NCBI RefSeq assembly: GCF_014204915.1
Contig: NZ_JACHMH010000001.1
Coordinates: forward strand, 5,543,501 to 5,607,500
Direction: 5' to 3'
Source of the DNA: Crossiella cryophila
Lineage (GTDB): Bacteria > Actinomycetota > Actinomycetes > Mycobacteriales > Pseudonocardiaceae
DNA length: 64,000 nucleotides
Shown: piece after piece, positions 23,526-32,139 of the stretch
How positions within the stretch are numbered: position 1 is the stretch's first letter
Layout of the letters: the number at the start of each line of letters is the position of its first letter
Position numbers and translations under genes: made by a program
The notes under the pieces: generated by a model
Databases searched by the model: none
The model's input: only the letters and a program-made list of their open reading frames with translations
What the model was told of the DNA's origin: nothing

Positions 23526-26204
23526 GTGTCCTCGTTCCTCTACCGGCTGGGCCGGGCCGCCGCGCGGGCCAGGGTGCTGGTCGTGGCGCTCTGGCTGGTC
23601 GTGCTGGCCGCCGCCGGCGGTGCGGCGGTGCTGCTCAACCAGGGCACGGACGACACCTTCGCCATCCCCGGCTCGGAGTCCCAGGACGCCCTCGACCACC
23701 TCAAGCGGGTCTTCCCCGAGGTCAGCGGCAGCTCGGCGCAACTCGTGCTGCTGGTGCCCGCGGGCAGCGCCGTCGACCAGCCAGCGACCAGGGCGGCGGT
23801 CGCCCGCGCGGTGGAGCGGATCAAGGCCGTCCCGCAGGTGGCCACCGCGGTGGATCCGTTCGGGGACAACGTCTCCGGCGCGATCTCCGGCGACGGGCGC
23901 GCCGCGCTGATCGCGGTACCGCTCAAGGTCGAACTGGCCCAGGTGGACCCGGCCACCAAATCCGCGCTCTCCGGCATCGCCACCGAGTTGACCGGATTGG
24001 TGCCCGGCGCCCAGGTCTTCACCGGCGGTGACGCCTTCTCCAACCGAGTGCCCCAGCTCAGCCCGACCGAGGGCCTTGGCCTGGCGATCGCGTTGCTGGT
24101 GCTGCTGCTGATGTTCCGCTCACTCATCGCGGCGCTGATGCCACTGCTCACCGCGGTCATCGGGGTTGGCCTGTCCGCCGGACTGGTCTACCTGGCCACC
24201 CTGGTCACGCCGATCTCCTCCACCGCACCGATGCTCGCGGTGATGCTGGGCCTGGCGGTCGGCATCGACTACGCGTTGTTCCTGCTCTCCCGGCACCGCG
24301 ACCAGCTCGCCGCCGACCTGCCGGTGGAGGAGTCGATCGCACGGGCCACCGCCACCGCCGGGTCCGCGGTGATCTTCGCCGGGCTGACCGTGGTGATCGC
24401 GCTGCTCGGGCTGGCGGTGGCCGGCATCCCGTTCCTGACCACCATGGGCGTGGCCGCCGCGGTCGCGGTCGCGCTGTCGGTGGGCATCGCGATCACCCTG
24501 GTGCCCGCGCTGTTGTCCTTCGCGGGCAACAGATTGCGCCCCCGCGTGGCCAAACCGCGCCGCTCCGGCAAGCCCCGACGTCCGGCGCCCCAGATGGCGC
24601 GCTGGTGGGTGCGCGCGGTGACCAGGATGCCACTGCTCACCGTGCTGGCCGTGGTGACCGGCCTGGCGGTGTGCGCGATCCCGGCCCTGGACCTCCGCCT
24701 TGCCCTGCCGGACAACGGAACCGAGGAACACGGCACCCCGGCCAGGCAGACCTACGAGGTCATCGGCGAGCACTTCGGTCCCGGCTTCAACGGCCCGCTG
24801 ATCGTCACCGCCGACATCATCACCAGCACCGACCCGATCGGCCTTGTCAACAAGCTCGCCGCGGAGATCCGCACCCTGCCAGGGGTCGCCTCGGTGCCGC
24901 TGGCCACACCCAACCCCAAGGGGGACACCGGGATCATCCAGATCGTCCCGGCCACCGCCCCGGACTCCGCACAGACCGACGAACTGGTCACCCGCCTGCG
25001 CGAGCAGGCCCCGCACTTCCTGGCCACCTACGGCACGAAAACCGCGGTCACCGGCATCACCGCGGTCGGCATCGACGTCTCCGCCCAGCTCGGCGGTGCG
25101 CTGCTGCCCTTCGGCGTGCTGGTGGTCGGCCTGTCGCTGATCCTGCTGGCCATGGTGTTCCGCTCGATCTGGGTGCCGGTCAAGGCCACCGCGGGCTACC
25201 TGCTCTCGGTCGGCGCGGCCTTCGGCGCCACCTCTTTCGTCTTCCAGCAAGGCCACCTGGCCGAAGTCCTGGGGCTGAGCCACACCGGCAGCGTGATCAG
25301 CTTCCTGCCGATCATCCTGATGGGTGTCCTTTTCGGACTCGCGATGGACTACGAGGTCTTCCTGGTCTCCCGGATCCGCGAGGACTACGTGCACCACGGC
25401 GATCCGCACCACGCCATCGAAACCGGCTTCGTCTCCGCCTCCAGGGTGGTGGTGGCCGCCGCGGTGATCATGTTCGGCGTGTTCGCCGCGTTCGTGCCCG
25501 AGGGCAGCGCGACCATCAAACCCATCGCGTTCAGCCTCGCCGTCGGCGTCTTCGTGGACGCCTTCCTCGTCCGCATGACCCTGGTCCCCGCCGTGCTGCA
25601 ACTGCTCGGCCACCGGGCCTGGGGCCTGCCGCCGAAGCTGGACCGCGCGCTGCCGGTCTTCGACGCCGAGGGCGACGCGCTGATGCGGGAACTGCGCCTG
25701 ACCGACTGGCCGGGCGTCGACGAGGCGGTCAGCGCCCGCGACCTCAGCCTGGACGACGACCGCGGCCGCCCCGTCTGCACCGGCGTCAACCTGCACCTGC
25801 CGCGCGGCGAAGTCCTTGTCCTGCACGGCGCGGGCCCGGTCGGCAAGACCGCGCTGCTGTTCACCCTGGCCGGCCGGGTCAGCGCGCTCAACGGCGATCT
25901 CAAGGTGCTCGGCCGGGTGCTGCCGCAGCACACGCACGCACTGCGCCGCGAGGTCGCGATCATCCGCTGCCGGGACACCGCCGACCCGGCCGCCGCACTG
26001 CCGGGCGACGCCGGCCTGGTCCTGCTCGACGACGCCGACCTGGTGCTGCACACCGGCGCCAGGGACGCCCTGCGCACCGCACTGGCCGCGCCCGGCCCCA
26101 CCTCCTTTGTCCTGACCTGCCAGGACCCCGAGCGCATCCGGGACCTGCTGCCACCCACCGCGCACCTGTACGCCCTCACCCCCCAGCCAGCCGAGGTCCG
26201 CTGA
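23526..26204 (+). CDS. MMPL-family RND exporter fused to a short P-loop domain
   Basis: The 892-residue protein is built of two repeated halves with about 12 membrane helices, the MMPL arrangement, with GLAVGIDYALFLLSRHR in the first half and GLAMDYEVFLVSRIRED in the second. It moves lipids or drugs using the proton gradient. After about residue 735 comes an ABC-ATPase-like segment: Walker A GAGPVGKT (768-775) and Walker B-like GLVLLDDAD (about 830). The distance between them is only about 55 residues, there is no LSGGQ signature, and the catalytic Glu is Asp. In related actinomycete clusters I know this ATPase as a separate gene between MMPL and YhgE genes, so this looks like a fusion with a shrunken domain. 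It overlaps the YhgE gene by one base. Confidence 0.92.
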   Translation: MSSFLYRLGRAAARARVLVVALWLVVLAAAGGAAVLLNQGTDDTFAIPGSESQDALDHLKRVFPEVSGSSAQLVLLVPAGSAVDQPATRAAVARAVERIKAVPQVATAVDPFGDNVSGAISGDGRAALIAVPLKVELAQVDPATKSALSGIATELTGLVPGAQVFTGGDAFSNRVPQLSPTEGLGLAIALLVLLLMFRSLIAALMPLLTAVIGVGLSAGLVYLATLVTPISSTAPMLAVMLGLAVGIDYALFLLSRHRDQLAADLPVEESIARATATAGSAVIFAGLTVVIALLGLAVAGIPFLTTMGVAAAVAVALSVGIAITLVPALLSFAGNRLRPRVAKPRRSGKPRRPAPQMARWWVRAVTRMPLLTVLAVVTGLAVCAIPALDLRLALPDNGTEEHGTPARQTYEVIGEHFGPGFNGPLIVTADIITSTDPIGLVNKLAAEIRTLPGVASVPLATPNPKGDTGIIQIVPATAPDSAQTDELVTRLREQAPHFLATYGTKTAVTGITAVGIDVSAQLGGALLPFGVLVVGLSLILLAMVFRSIWVPVKATAGYLLSVGAAFGATSFVFQQGHLAEVLGLSHTGSVISFLPIILMGVLFGLAMDYEVFLVSRIREDYVHHGDPHHAIETGFVSASRVVVAAAVIMFGVFAAFVPEGSATIKPIAFSLAVGVFVDAFLVRMTLVPAVLQLLGHRAWGLPPKLDRALPVFDAEGDALMRELRLTDWPGVDEAVSARDLSLDDDRGRPVCTGVNLHLPRGEVLVLHGAGPVGKTALLFTLAGRVSALNGDLKVLGRVLPQHTHALRREVAIIRCRDTADPAAALPGDAGLVLLDDADLVLHTGARDALRTALAAPGPTSFVLTCQDPERIRDLLPPTAHLYALTPQPAEVR

Positions 26205-28234
26205 TGCTCAAGCCATTCGCCAACTCCGCCCGCGCCCTGGCCGCCGGACCGCTGACCTGGAAGACCTGGGCCGGCCTGATCGCCGTGCCGGTGATCGTGA
26301 TGGGCCTGCTCGCCTGGGCCTTCCACGAACCCGAACGGGCGCACGGCGCGGCCACCGCGGCCGTGGTGAACAACGACGAACCGGTCACCGTCAACGGCCA
26401 AATCGTGCCACTGGGCCGCGAACTGGCCGGAAAACTCACCCACAGCAAGGATTCCGCCTACACCTGGGTGCTCACCAGCGCCACCGACGCCGCCGACGGC
26501 CTGGCCCAGGGCCGCTTCACCGCCGTGGTCACCATCCCCTCGGACTTCTCCGCCCGCGCGAGTTCCACCGCCACCGCGAAGCCCTTGCAGGCCACCAAAG
26601 CCGTCCTAGACGTCCGCACCTCGGCCACCGCCGGAGCACTGGACCCGGCCCTGGCCGACCGAGTCAGCCAGGCCACCCGCCAAGCCCTCAACAACCAGAT
26701 CGTCGAGACCTACCTCGACAACATCTACCTCGGCTTCTCCACCCTGCACGACCAACTCGGCCAGGCCGCCGACGGTGCCGACCAGCTCGCCGACGGCACC
26801 GGCCAACTGGTCCCCGGCACCCGCAAACTGGCCGACGGCGCCACAAAACTCCGCACCGCCTCGGCCCAACTAGCCAACGGCGCCGACCAACTGGCCACCG
26901 GCACCGGCCAACTGGCCACCGGATCCGCCCAACTCTCCACCGGCCTAACCCAGGCCGAACGAGACACCGCCCAGCTCCCCAAGCTGACCCGCCAGCTCGC
27001 CCAGGGCGCCGACGCCGTGGCCAAGGGCAACGAACAACTCGCCGCCACCGTGCTGCCACTGGCCGACCGGATCATCGCCGCCATCGACGCCCTGCCCTCG
27101 GCCAAGTCCGCCGCCGCCGAGTTCCAGCGCCTGGCCCAGAACTGCCAGGCAGGCGGCGGCGACCCCCGCTTCTGCCAGGACCTGACCCGGGCCGCGGCCA
27201 AGTTCAGCACCGACGCCGACAAGATCGACAAAGCCAAGGCAACCGTCCGCGCCGCCGCCGTCCAAACCCGCGATTCCATCCGGGCACTGGCCTCCGGCGC
27301 CCGCCAGGTAGCCACCGGCACCGCCCAGCTGGCAGACAAATCCACCGCCCTGGCCAAGGGCATCGCCACCGCCGCCACCGGCGCCCGCCAACTCGACACC
27401 GGCATCCGGCAGGCCAACACCGGCGCCCGCCAACTGGCCACCGGCTCCACCCAACTCGCCGCCGGCGCCACCGAACTCGCCAGCGGCACCGGCCAACTCA
27501 GCGAAGGCACCACCAAGGTCAACGACGGCGCCCACCAACTGGCAGGCAAACTCGACCAGGGCCGCGACCAGGTCCCCGCCTACACCTCCGCCGAACGCGC
27601 ACACCTGAAAACCGTCGCCGCCGAACCCACCACCGCCACCACCGCGAGCACCCCCGCAGGCGCCCTCGCCATCACCCTGTTCGCCGCCCTCGCCCTGTGG
27701 GCACTGGCCCTGGCCACCTACCTGGTCACCAGAGCGGTACCGGACGCCGTACTCACCGCCCGCGAACCCACCTGGCGCATCATCATCCGCGCCGCCGTGC
27801 CAGGCGCCACCGCCGCGGCCCTGGCCGCCCTGGCCATCACCGCGATCGCCATCCCCACCCTGGACCTGGACCTCCCCGGCACCCTGGGCTTCCTCGCCGT
27901 AGCCCTACTCGCCGCCTGCGCCTTCGTCGCGGTAAACCAAGCCGTCACAGCCATCTTCGGCCGCCCAGGCCGCCTCGCCTCCCTGGCCGTCCTGGTCCTG
28001 GGCGCGGCCACCGGCGTGGTCTCCACCCTCCCCGAACCCCTACACGACCTGGCCGCCTACCTACCCACCCACGGCGCCGTACTCGCCCTGCGCGCCGCCG
28101 CCATCGGCACCCCCGGCCTGCCCGCGGGCATCACCGCCCTGCTCACCTGGCTGACCATCGGCGCCCTGGCCACCGTCCTGGTCACCGACCGCCGCCGCTA
28201 CCTGCCCCTACGCCGCCTCCGCCCGGCCCCCTGA
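26204..28234 (+). CDS. YhgE/Pip family membrane protein
   Basis: The 676-residue protein begins with an N-terminal membrane helix (AGLIAVPVIVMGLLAWAF) and an extracellular YhgE N-terminal domain (VVNNDEPVTVNGQIVPLG). The middle contains long heptad-like repeats of the form xGAxQLA/xGTxQLA at about 180-250 and 360-450, giving a helical stalk. Several C-terminal hydrophobic segments follow (ALAITLFAALALWALALATYLV onward). YhgE/Pip proteins are linked to membrane transport and phage or type VII substrate interactions. TGATG overlap with the MMPL gene suggests they form a complex. Confidence 0.92.
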   Translation: MLKPFANSARALAAGPLTWKTWAGLIAVPVIVMGLLAWAFHEPERAHGAATAAVVNNDEPVTVNGQIVPLGRELAGKLTHSKDSAYTWVLTSATDAADGLAQGRFTAVVTIPSDFSARASSTATAKPLQATKAVLDVRTSATAGALDPALADRVSQATRQALNNQIVETYLDNIYLGFSTLHDQLGQAADGADQLADGTGQLVPGTRKLADGATKLRTASAQLANGADQLATGTGQLATGSAQLSTGLTQAERDTAQLPKLTRQLAQGADAVAKGNEQLAATVLPLADRIIAAIDALPSAKSAAAEFQRLAQNCQAGGGDPRFCQDLTRAAAKFSTDADKIDKAKATVRAAAVQTRDSIRALASGARQVATGTAQLADKSTALAKGIATAATGARQLDTGIRQANTGARQLATGSTQLAAGATELASGTGQLSEGTTKVNDGAHQLAGKLDQGRDQVPAYTSAERAHLKTVAAEPTTATTASTPAGALAITLFAALALWALALATYLVTRAVPDAVLTAREPTWRIIIRAAVPGATAAALAALAITAIAIPTLDLDLPGTLGFLAVALLAACAFVAVNQAVTAIFGRPGRLASLAVLVLGAATGVVSTLPEPLHDLAAYLPTHGAVLALRAAAIGTPGLPAGITALLTWLTIGALATVLVTDRRRYLPLRRLRPAP

Positions 28235-28246
28235 CAAGGACCCCAG

Positions 28247-29218
28247 ATGCCCCCCGCCCACCGCATCGACACCCACCAGCACGTAGTCCCACCCCGCTAC
28301 GCGAAGTGGCTGGCGGACAAGGGAATCCGCCCCGGCGGCATAGACCTCCCCACCTGGTCCGAACCCGCCGCCCTCAAATTCATGGACCGCCACCAGATCC
28401 AAACCGGCATCCTGTCCCTGTCCACCCCCGGCGTCCACTTCGGCAACACCCCCGAAGCCCGCCGCTGGGCCAGGGAAGTCAACGAGTTCTGCGCCGCCCT
28501 GGTCGCCCGCCACCCCACCCGCTTCGGCTTCTTCGCCACCCTCACCCTCCCCGACGTCCAAGGAGCCCTCGCCGAAGCCCAATACGCCCTGGACGACCTG
28601 CACGCCGACGGAATCGTCCTACTGGCCAACAACAACGGCCACTACCTGGGCGACCCAGCCTTCACCCCACTGCTGGACTTCCTGCACCGCCGCCAGACCA
28701 CGGTCTTCATCCACCCCGGCGAACTCCCAGCAGACCCGGTCCCCGGCATCCCCACCTTCACCGCCGACTTCCTGCTGGACACCACCAGAACCGCGATCAG
28801 CCTGATCCTCTCCGGCGCCCTGAAAACCTACCCAGGAATCAAATTCATCCTCGCCCACGCAGGCGGCTTCGTCCCCTACATCGCCTACCGAATCCTGCTA
28901 ACCATGCTGAGCAAACAAACCAAACCCCGCCAAGCCTGGACCCTGCTGGACCAAAAACACCAGATCCCCAAACACCTGGCCGTACTACGCCAGTTCCACT
29001 ACGACCTGGCCCTCTCCGCCAGCCCCGCCACCCTCCCCAGCCTGCTGGAAGTAGCCGACCCCACCCACATCACCTACGGCAGCGACTACCCCTTCGCCCC
29101 AGCCCCCGCGATCCGCTTCCTGGACGGGCAGTTCGACCAGTACCCGCTGGAACCCGGACTGCGTCAGGCGATCAGCCGGGGGAACGCGGAAACCCTGTTC
29201 CCCCGGCTGCGGGCCTGA
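28247..29218 (+). CDS. Amidohydrolase (ACMSD-like, Amidohydro_2)
   Basis: The 323-residue metal-dependent hydrolase starts with the HxH metal motif (RIDTHQHVVPP) and has HPGE near 155, ILAHAGG near 203 and ITYGSDYPF near 278, the ligands and catalytic Asp of the ACMSD branch. Family members decarboxylate or hydrolyse cyclic or aromatic carboxylates such as aminocarboxymuconate semialdehyde. It begins 12 bases after the YhgE gene and is probably cotranscribed, so a role in handling the exported compound is conceivable. Substrate unknown. Confidence 0.9.
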   Translation: MPPAHRIDTHQHVVPPRYAKWLADKGIRPGGIDLPTWSEPAALKFMDRHQIQTGILSLSTPGVHFGNTPEARRWAREVNEFCAALVARHPTRFGFFATLTLPDVQGALAEAQYALDDLHADGIVLLANNNGHYLGDPAFTPLLDFLHRRQTTVFIHPGELPADPVPGIPTFTADFLLDTTRTAISLILSGALKTYPGIKFILAHAGGFVPYIAYRILLTMLSKQTKPRQAWTLLDQKHQIPKHLAVLRQFHYDLALSASPATLPSLLEVADPTHITYGSDYPFAPAPAIRFLDGQFDQYPLEPGLRQAISRGNAETLFPRLRA

Positions 29219-29258
29219 CCCGGCTACATGTCCTTGGGCACCGACCACCGCCCCGCGC

Positions 29259-29513
29259 TCACAAAAGCCGCGCACCCGTCATGTTCAACCGCACCGTGTC
29301 CACCAACGGCGACCCGGCCCCAGCACAAACCCCGAAGTCATACCCGAGCTGACCGGCCAGCGGAAACCAGTACCGGCACCCACCGCACTGCTCGTAGTAC
29401 CACTCGTCCGGGTAGTCCGGATCATCGGTGCGCCGATGGGAATTCCGCACCCAGCGCTGGGTGATCGCCTCAACCTCGGCCCGGTCGAGACCGGCATGAG
29501 GTTCCTCCATCAT
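29259..29513 (-). CDS. Small DUF3027-like protein
   Basis: The 84-residue protein carries the segment EQCGGCRYWFPLAGQLGYDFGVCAGAGSPLVDTVR, in parts CGGCRYWFP and GYDFGVC, which resembles the C-terminal DUF3027 block with its cysteines. It has no signal peptide. Two ATGs adjoin a GTG directly after a G-rich binding site (GAGGGGGGG), so the start is uncertain by one or two codons. Family function is not established; a zinc-binding role of the cysteines is possible. Confidence 0.6.
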   Translation of the reverse strand: MMEEPHAGLDRAEVEAITQRWVRNSHRRTDDPDYPDEWYYEQCGGCRYWFPLAGQLGYDFGVCAGAGSPLVDTVRLNMTGARLL

Positions 29514-29544
29514 CACCCCCCCTCAAGCAGACGCATAATCGCGC

Positions 29545-29700
29545 CTACTCCGTTGCGATGTCCAATCGTTTCGCTGCGTCGAGCAGTCGCCGGGGCAGCT
29601 TTGAGGTGGCCGCCAGAACCTCAATGCCAATAAGACGTCCGTCGCCATCGAAGCCCAGATTGATCATCCCATCGACCTCAATGGGATCGCACGCGGACAT
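29545..29700 (-). CDS. DUF2283-like fragment (51 residues)
   Basis: A short open frame directly downstream of the SMI1 gene and in the same frame as it encodes MSACDPIEVDGMINLGFD... followed by GRLIGIEVLAATSKLP. This matches the C-terminal half of DUF2283 proteins (NLDFDxDGRLxGIEVL). The N-terminal half is absent, and a GTG three codons earlier is an alternative start. It is probably a truncated gene left by recombination, although it may still be translated behind the immunity gene. The region has visibly lower G+C than its surroundings. Confidence 0.5.
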   Translation of the reverse strand: MSACDPIEVDGMINLGFDGDGRLIGIEVLAATSKLPRRLLDAAKRLDIATE

Positions 29701-29724
29701 GTCCGCCACAGCCAGTGCTCGCCC

Positions 29725-30219
29725 TCAAGCCATGCTCGCATCGGTGACATTGTCATCAAATAGCATCGAGATGAATTCGTCAAAGGATGAGGCAACTCGT
29801 CGAGGAACGCGGTCCTCATCGACATAGGCAACCGCGGGCTCGCCCTCCGGGCCACACTCGGAGTAGTCGAACATGACAGTGTCATGGCCAGCCGAAGGAG
29901 TATCGCAAAACACTACACCGATCTCCGGATAGCCCCACTCCTTGATCAGGTAAGAACTACCCAGTCCCGACGAGGAATCGATTCCCCAAGGTCCGCCGAT
30001 TCCCCGAATCCCGCTGATCTCGAAGTGATCATCGGCCCAAGACGTGGGAAAAGTCGTGGGGCAGCAGCGACGTCGCGGGGTGCCACCGTTCCGGACAAGC
30101 AGCATCTCGATGTAGCCGCGTGGCAGCCGCACCCCAAGGTCCTTCTCAGCCACGCGGATCATGTCCCAATCGACCTGAGGTCCGGTGTAGTAGTCGCTGT
30201 CCTCGAAAAGTTCCGTCAT
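29725..30219 (-). CDS. SMI1/KNR4 family immunity-type protein
   Basis: The 164-residue protein has the SMI1/KNR4 signatures LPRGYIEMLLVRNGG, the GIRGIGGPWGID core, PEIGVVFCDTPSAGHDTVMFDYSECGPEGEPAV and FDEFISML. Members are mostly immunity proteins against polymorphic or contact-dependent toxins. The ATG at 30219 has GGAG at proper spacing. No toxin or secretion gene is adjacent, so it is an orphan. It may give protection against toxins from competitors, or the toxin gene has been lost. G+C is lower than in flanking genes, suggesting transfer. Confidence 0.93.
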   Translation of the reverse strand: MTELFEDSDYYTGPQVDWDMIRVAEKDLGVRLPRGYIEMLLVRNGGTPRRRCCPTTFPTSWADDHFEISGIRGIGGPWGIDSSSGLGSSYLIKEWGYPEIGVVFCDTPSAGHDTVMFDYSECGPEGEPAVAYVDEDRVPRRVASSFDEFISMLFDDNVTDASMA

Positions 30220-30271
30220 CAGAAAACTCCGGTGCACCCGATCTGTGTATTGAACCGCCACTGCTCGCCGG

Positions 30272-31003
30272 TCAGGCCTTCGGGCAGTTGACCTTACCCG
30301 TCGCCGCGCACACCGCCGCGCTCACCGCAGGAAACCACCGATCCGCCATCTTGCGAAAACCGGAGTCAACCGGGTGCACGCCGTCATAGGTGTCGGTGAT
30401 CGGGTCGAAGCCGGTCCACTGGTCCACCACCGTGATGGGGGAGCGGGCGGTGGACTTTGTCGCGGCCCAGGCCGGGATGGCGGTGTTGAGGTCCACTACC
30501 TGCTTGGCGCAGGAGGTGCAGTTGGGTGGGGCCATCGGGATGATGTGGGCGAGCAGGATCCGTATCGCCGGGTTGTTTGTGCGCATCTGCTCGACCAGTT
30601 TGGTGTACGCGGGCAGCACCGCCTCCGTGCCTTGGCCGAACCACAGGTCGTTGGTGCCCAGGTGCATCAGCACCACGTCGGGTCTGGCCACGGCCAGCCA
30701 GGTGGGCAGCAGGTTCTCCCTGGCGATGAAGGTGGCCTGGTAGCCGCTGTAGCCCGCGTGGTCGCGGTCGTGGCCCACCGGGCAGCCGCCGCCGGTGCGG
30801 GTGCCGACGAAGTCGATGTTGGTGTGGCCGGTGCGGCGGAGTTGGTCCCAGAGGTAGGCGCGCCAGCAGCCGGGGGCCTCGGTGATGGAGTCGCCCAGGG
30901 GCATGATGCGGAGTTGGGTTTGTGGGGTGACCCAGCTGATGGAGATCAGGGCGCAGAGCGCGACGAGGATCACGGGTACTTTGCCCAGCCTGCGTACCGG
31001 CAT
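30272..31003 (-). CDS. Secreted SGNH/GDSL hydrolase
   Basis: This 243-residue protein has a signal peptide or anchor (KVPVILVALCALISISWV) and all SGNH blocks: MPLGDSITE, Gly in HAGYSGYQ, GTNDLW and DGVHPVDSG. It should act as an extracellular esterase, for example deacetylating polysaccharide. The start at 31003 is preferred because GGGGGTT precedes it, while an earlier start lacks a binding site. Cys pairs are present (GCWRA...GCPVG, NCTSC, VCAATGKVNC), consistent with disulfides in an exported enzyme. Confidence 0.92.
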   Translation of the reverse strand: MPVRRLGKVPVILVALCALISISWVTPQTQLRIMPLGDSITEAPGCWRAYLWDQLRRTGHTNIDFVGTRTGGGCPVGHDRDHAGYSGYQATFIARENLLPTWLAVARPDVVLMHLGTNDLWFGQGTEAVLPAYTKLVEQMRTNNPAIRILLAHIIPMAPPNCTSCAKQVVDLNTAIPAWAATKSTARSPITVVDQWTGFDPITDTYDGVHPVDSGFRKMADRWFPAVSAAVCAATGKVNCPKA

Positions 31004-31169
31004 TCGAACCCCCCTGTGGCACAAGGCATTCGCCTTGATTGCAGGGTCGCTGGTGAAGATCGTCGCTGTCAATCAGCCGGGAGTGGTGCGGACAAAATCA
31101 CTCGACCGGCCCGGTCTGCCAGCCAAGGATGAGGCCGAATAGTCCATTCGAGACCCTGCCGGAGGTTCG

Positions 31170-32024
31170 GTGACCGCCATCGTGCTGGTACTGCTGGCCG
31201 CGATCGCACACGCGCTGTGGAACTTCGCGGCCAAGCGGGCCGGGGACGGCGGAGCCGCGTTCGTGTGGCTCTACCAGGTCGCCTCGGTGGTGATCTGCGG
31301 ACCGGTCGCGGTGCTGGCCTTCGTCTTCGGCGACACCCCGGCGCGGTGGACCTGGTTGCTGGCGGTCGGGGTGAGTGCGGTGCTGCACGCGGTGTACGCG
31401 CTGGTGCTGCAACGCGGTTACGCCGTGGGGGAGATGTCGGTGGTCTATCCGGTGGCCCGTGGCAGCGGTCCGTTGCTGACCGTGCTGGCCGCGGTGCTGG
31501 TACTGGGTGAGCGGCCGGGCTGGGCGGGACTGCTTGGCGCGGCGGCGATCGTGGCCGGGGTGTTCGTGATCGGGCTGGGGCCCAGTTCCCAGCGTGGCGC
31601 GTTGAACGCGAGCCTGGTCTACGGCGGGCTGACCGGGGTGGCGATCGCGAGCTACACGCTGTGGGACGCCTACTCGGTGACCACCCTCGCGGTCCCGCCG
31701 CTGATCTACTTCTGCCTGGGCTCGCTGGCGCAGAGCCTGATGCTCGCCCCGGTGGCGCTGCGCAGGCCCGAGCGGGTCGCCGCGGTGTGGCGGACCTACC
31801 GCACCGAGGTCCTGGTGGTCGCGGTGTTGTCGCCACTGGGTTATGTGCTGGTGCTGTACGCGATGCGGCTGGCGCCGCTGAGTGTGGTGGCCCCGGTTCG
31901 CGAACTGTCCATTGTGCTCGGTGCGCTGCTGGCCTGGCGCTGGTTCGGCGAGGCCAACCCGGTGCGCAGGCTGATCGGGGCGGCACTGGTGCTGGCCGGG
32001 ATCGCGGCGGTGGCCACGGCCTAG
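31170..32024 (+). CDS. EamA/DMT-family transporter
   Basis: The 284-residue inner-membrane protein has ten predicted helices in two EamA halves (first about 3-130, second about 145-284, ending LIGAALVLAGIAAVATA). DMT carriers export or import small metabolites such as amino acids and sugars. The GTG start follows GGAGG. It precedes the DeoR gene by 115 bases and may belong to the sugar cluster that follows, for instance as the carrier of its substrate; this is inference. Confidence 0.9.
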   Translation: MTAIVLVLLAAIAHALWNFAAKRAGDGGAAFVWLYQVASVVICGPVAVLAFVFGDTPARWTWLLAVGVSAVLHAVYALVLQRGYAVGEMSVVYPVARGSGPLLTVLAAVLVLGERPGWAGLLGAAAIVAGVFVIGLGPSSQRGALNASLVYGGLTGVAIASYTLWDAYSVTTLAVPPLIYFCLGSLAQSLMLAPVALRRPERVAAVWRTYRTEVLVVAVLSPLGYVLVLYAMRLAPLSVVAPVRELSIVLGALLAWRWFGEANPVRRLIGAALVLAGIAAVATA

Positions 32025-32045
32025 CCCGGTCGAGCAAGTGAACAT

Positions 32046-32110
32046 CAAAACGAACACTGCTTGCCAAAACGAACACGAACATGTCTACTTGCACACGACA
32101 GATGTTCGAT
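32046..32110. promoter_or_regulatory. Direct-repeat DeoR operator candidate
   Basis: CAAAACGAACAC occurs at 32046-32057 and again at 32065-32076, a 19-base period. A further CGAACAT (32076-32082) and an inverted ATGTTCG (32102-32108) follow. DeoR-family regulators often bind such CGAACA-type repeats near their own promoter. The A+T-rich stretch lies 30-95 bases before the DeoR start. Confidence 0.6.
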
Positions 32111-32139
32111 ACGGTGGGTAGTGGGCGAGGGAGAACCGG

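Noticed and set aside
26760-27560. Repetitive GACGGC/CAACTGGCC DNA
   Set aside because: It is the coding sequence of the heptad repeats of the YhgE/Pip stalk and not a minisatellite.
31001-31015. T-loop-like GGTTCGAATG on the minus strand
   Set aside because: It forms the ribosome-binding-site and start region of the SGNH gene. No acceptor stem, D-arm or anticodon arm can be built around it.
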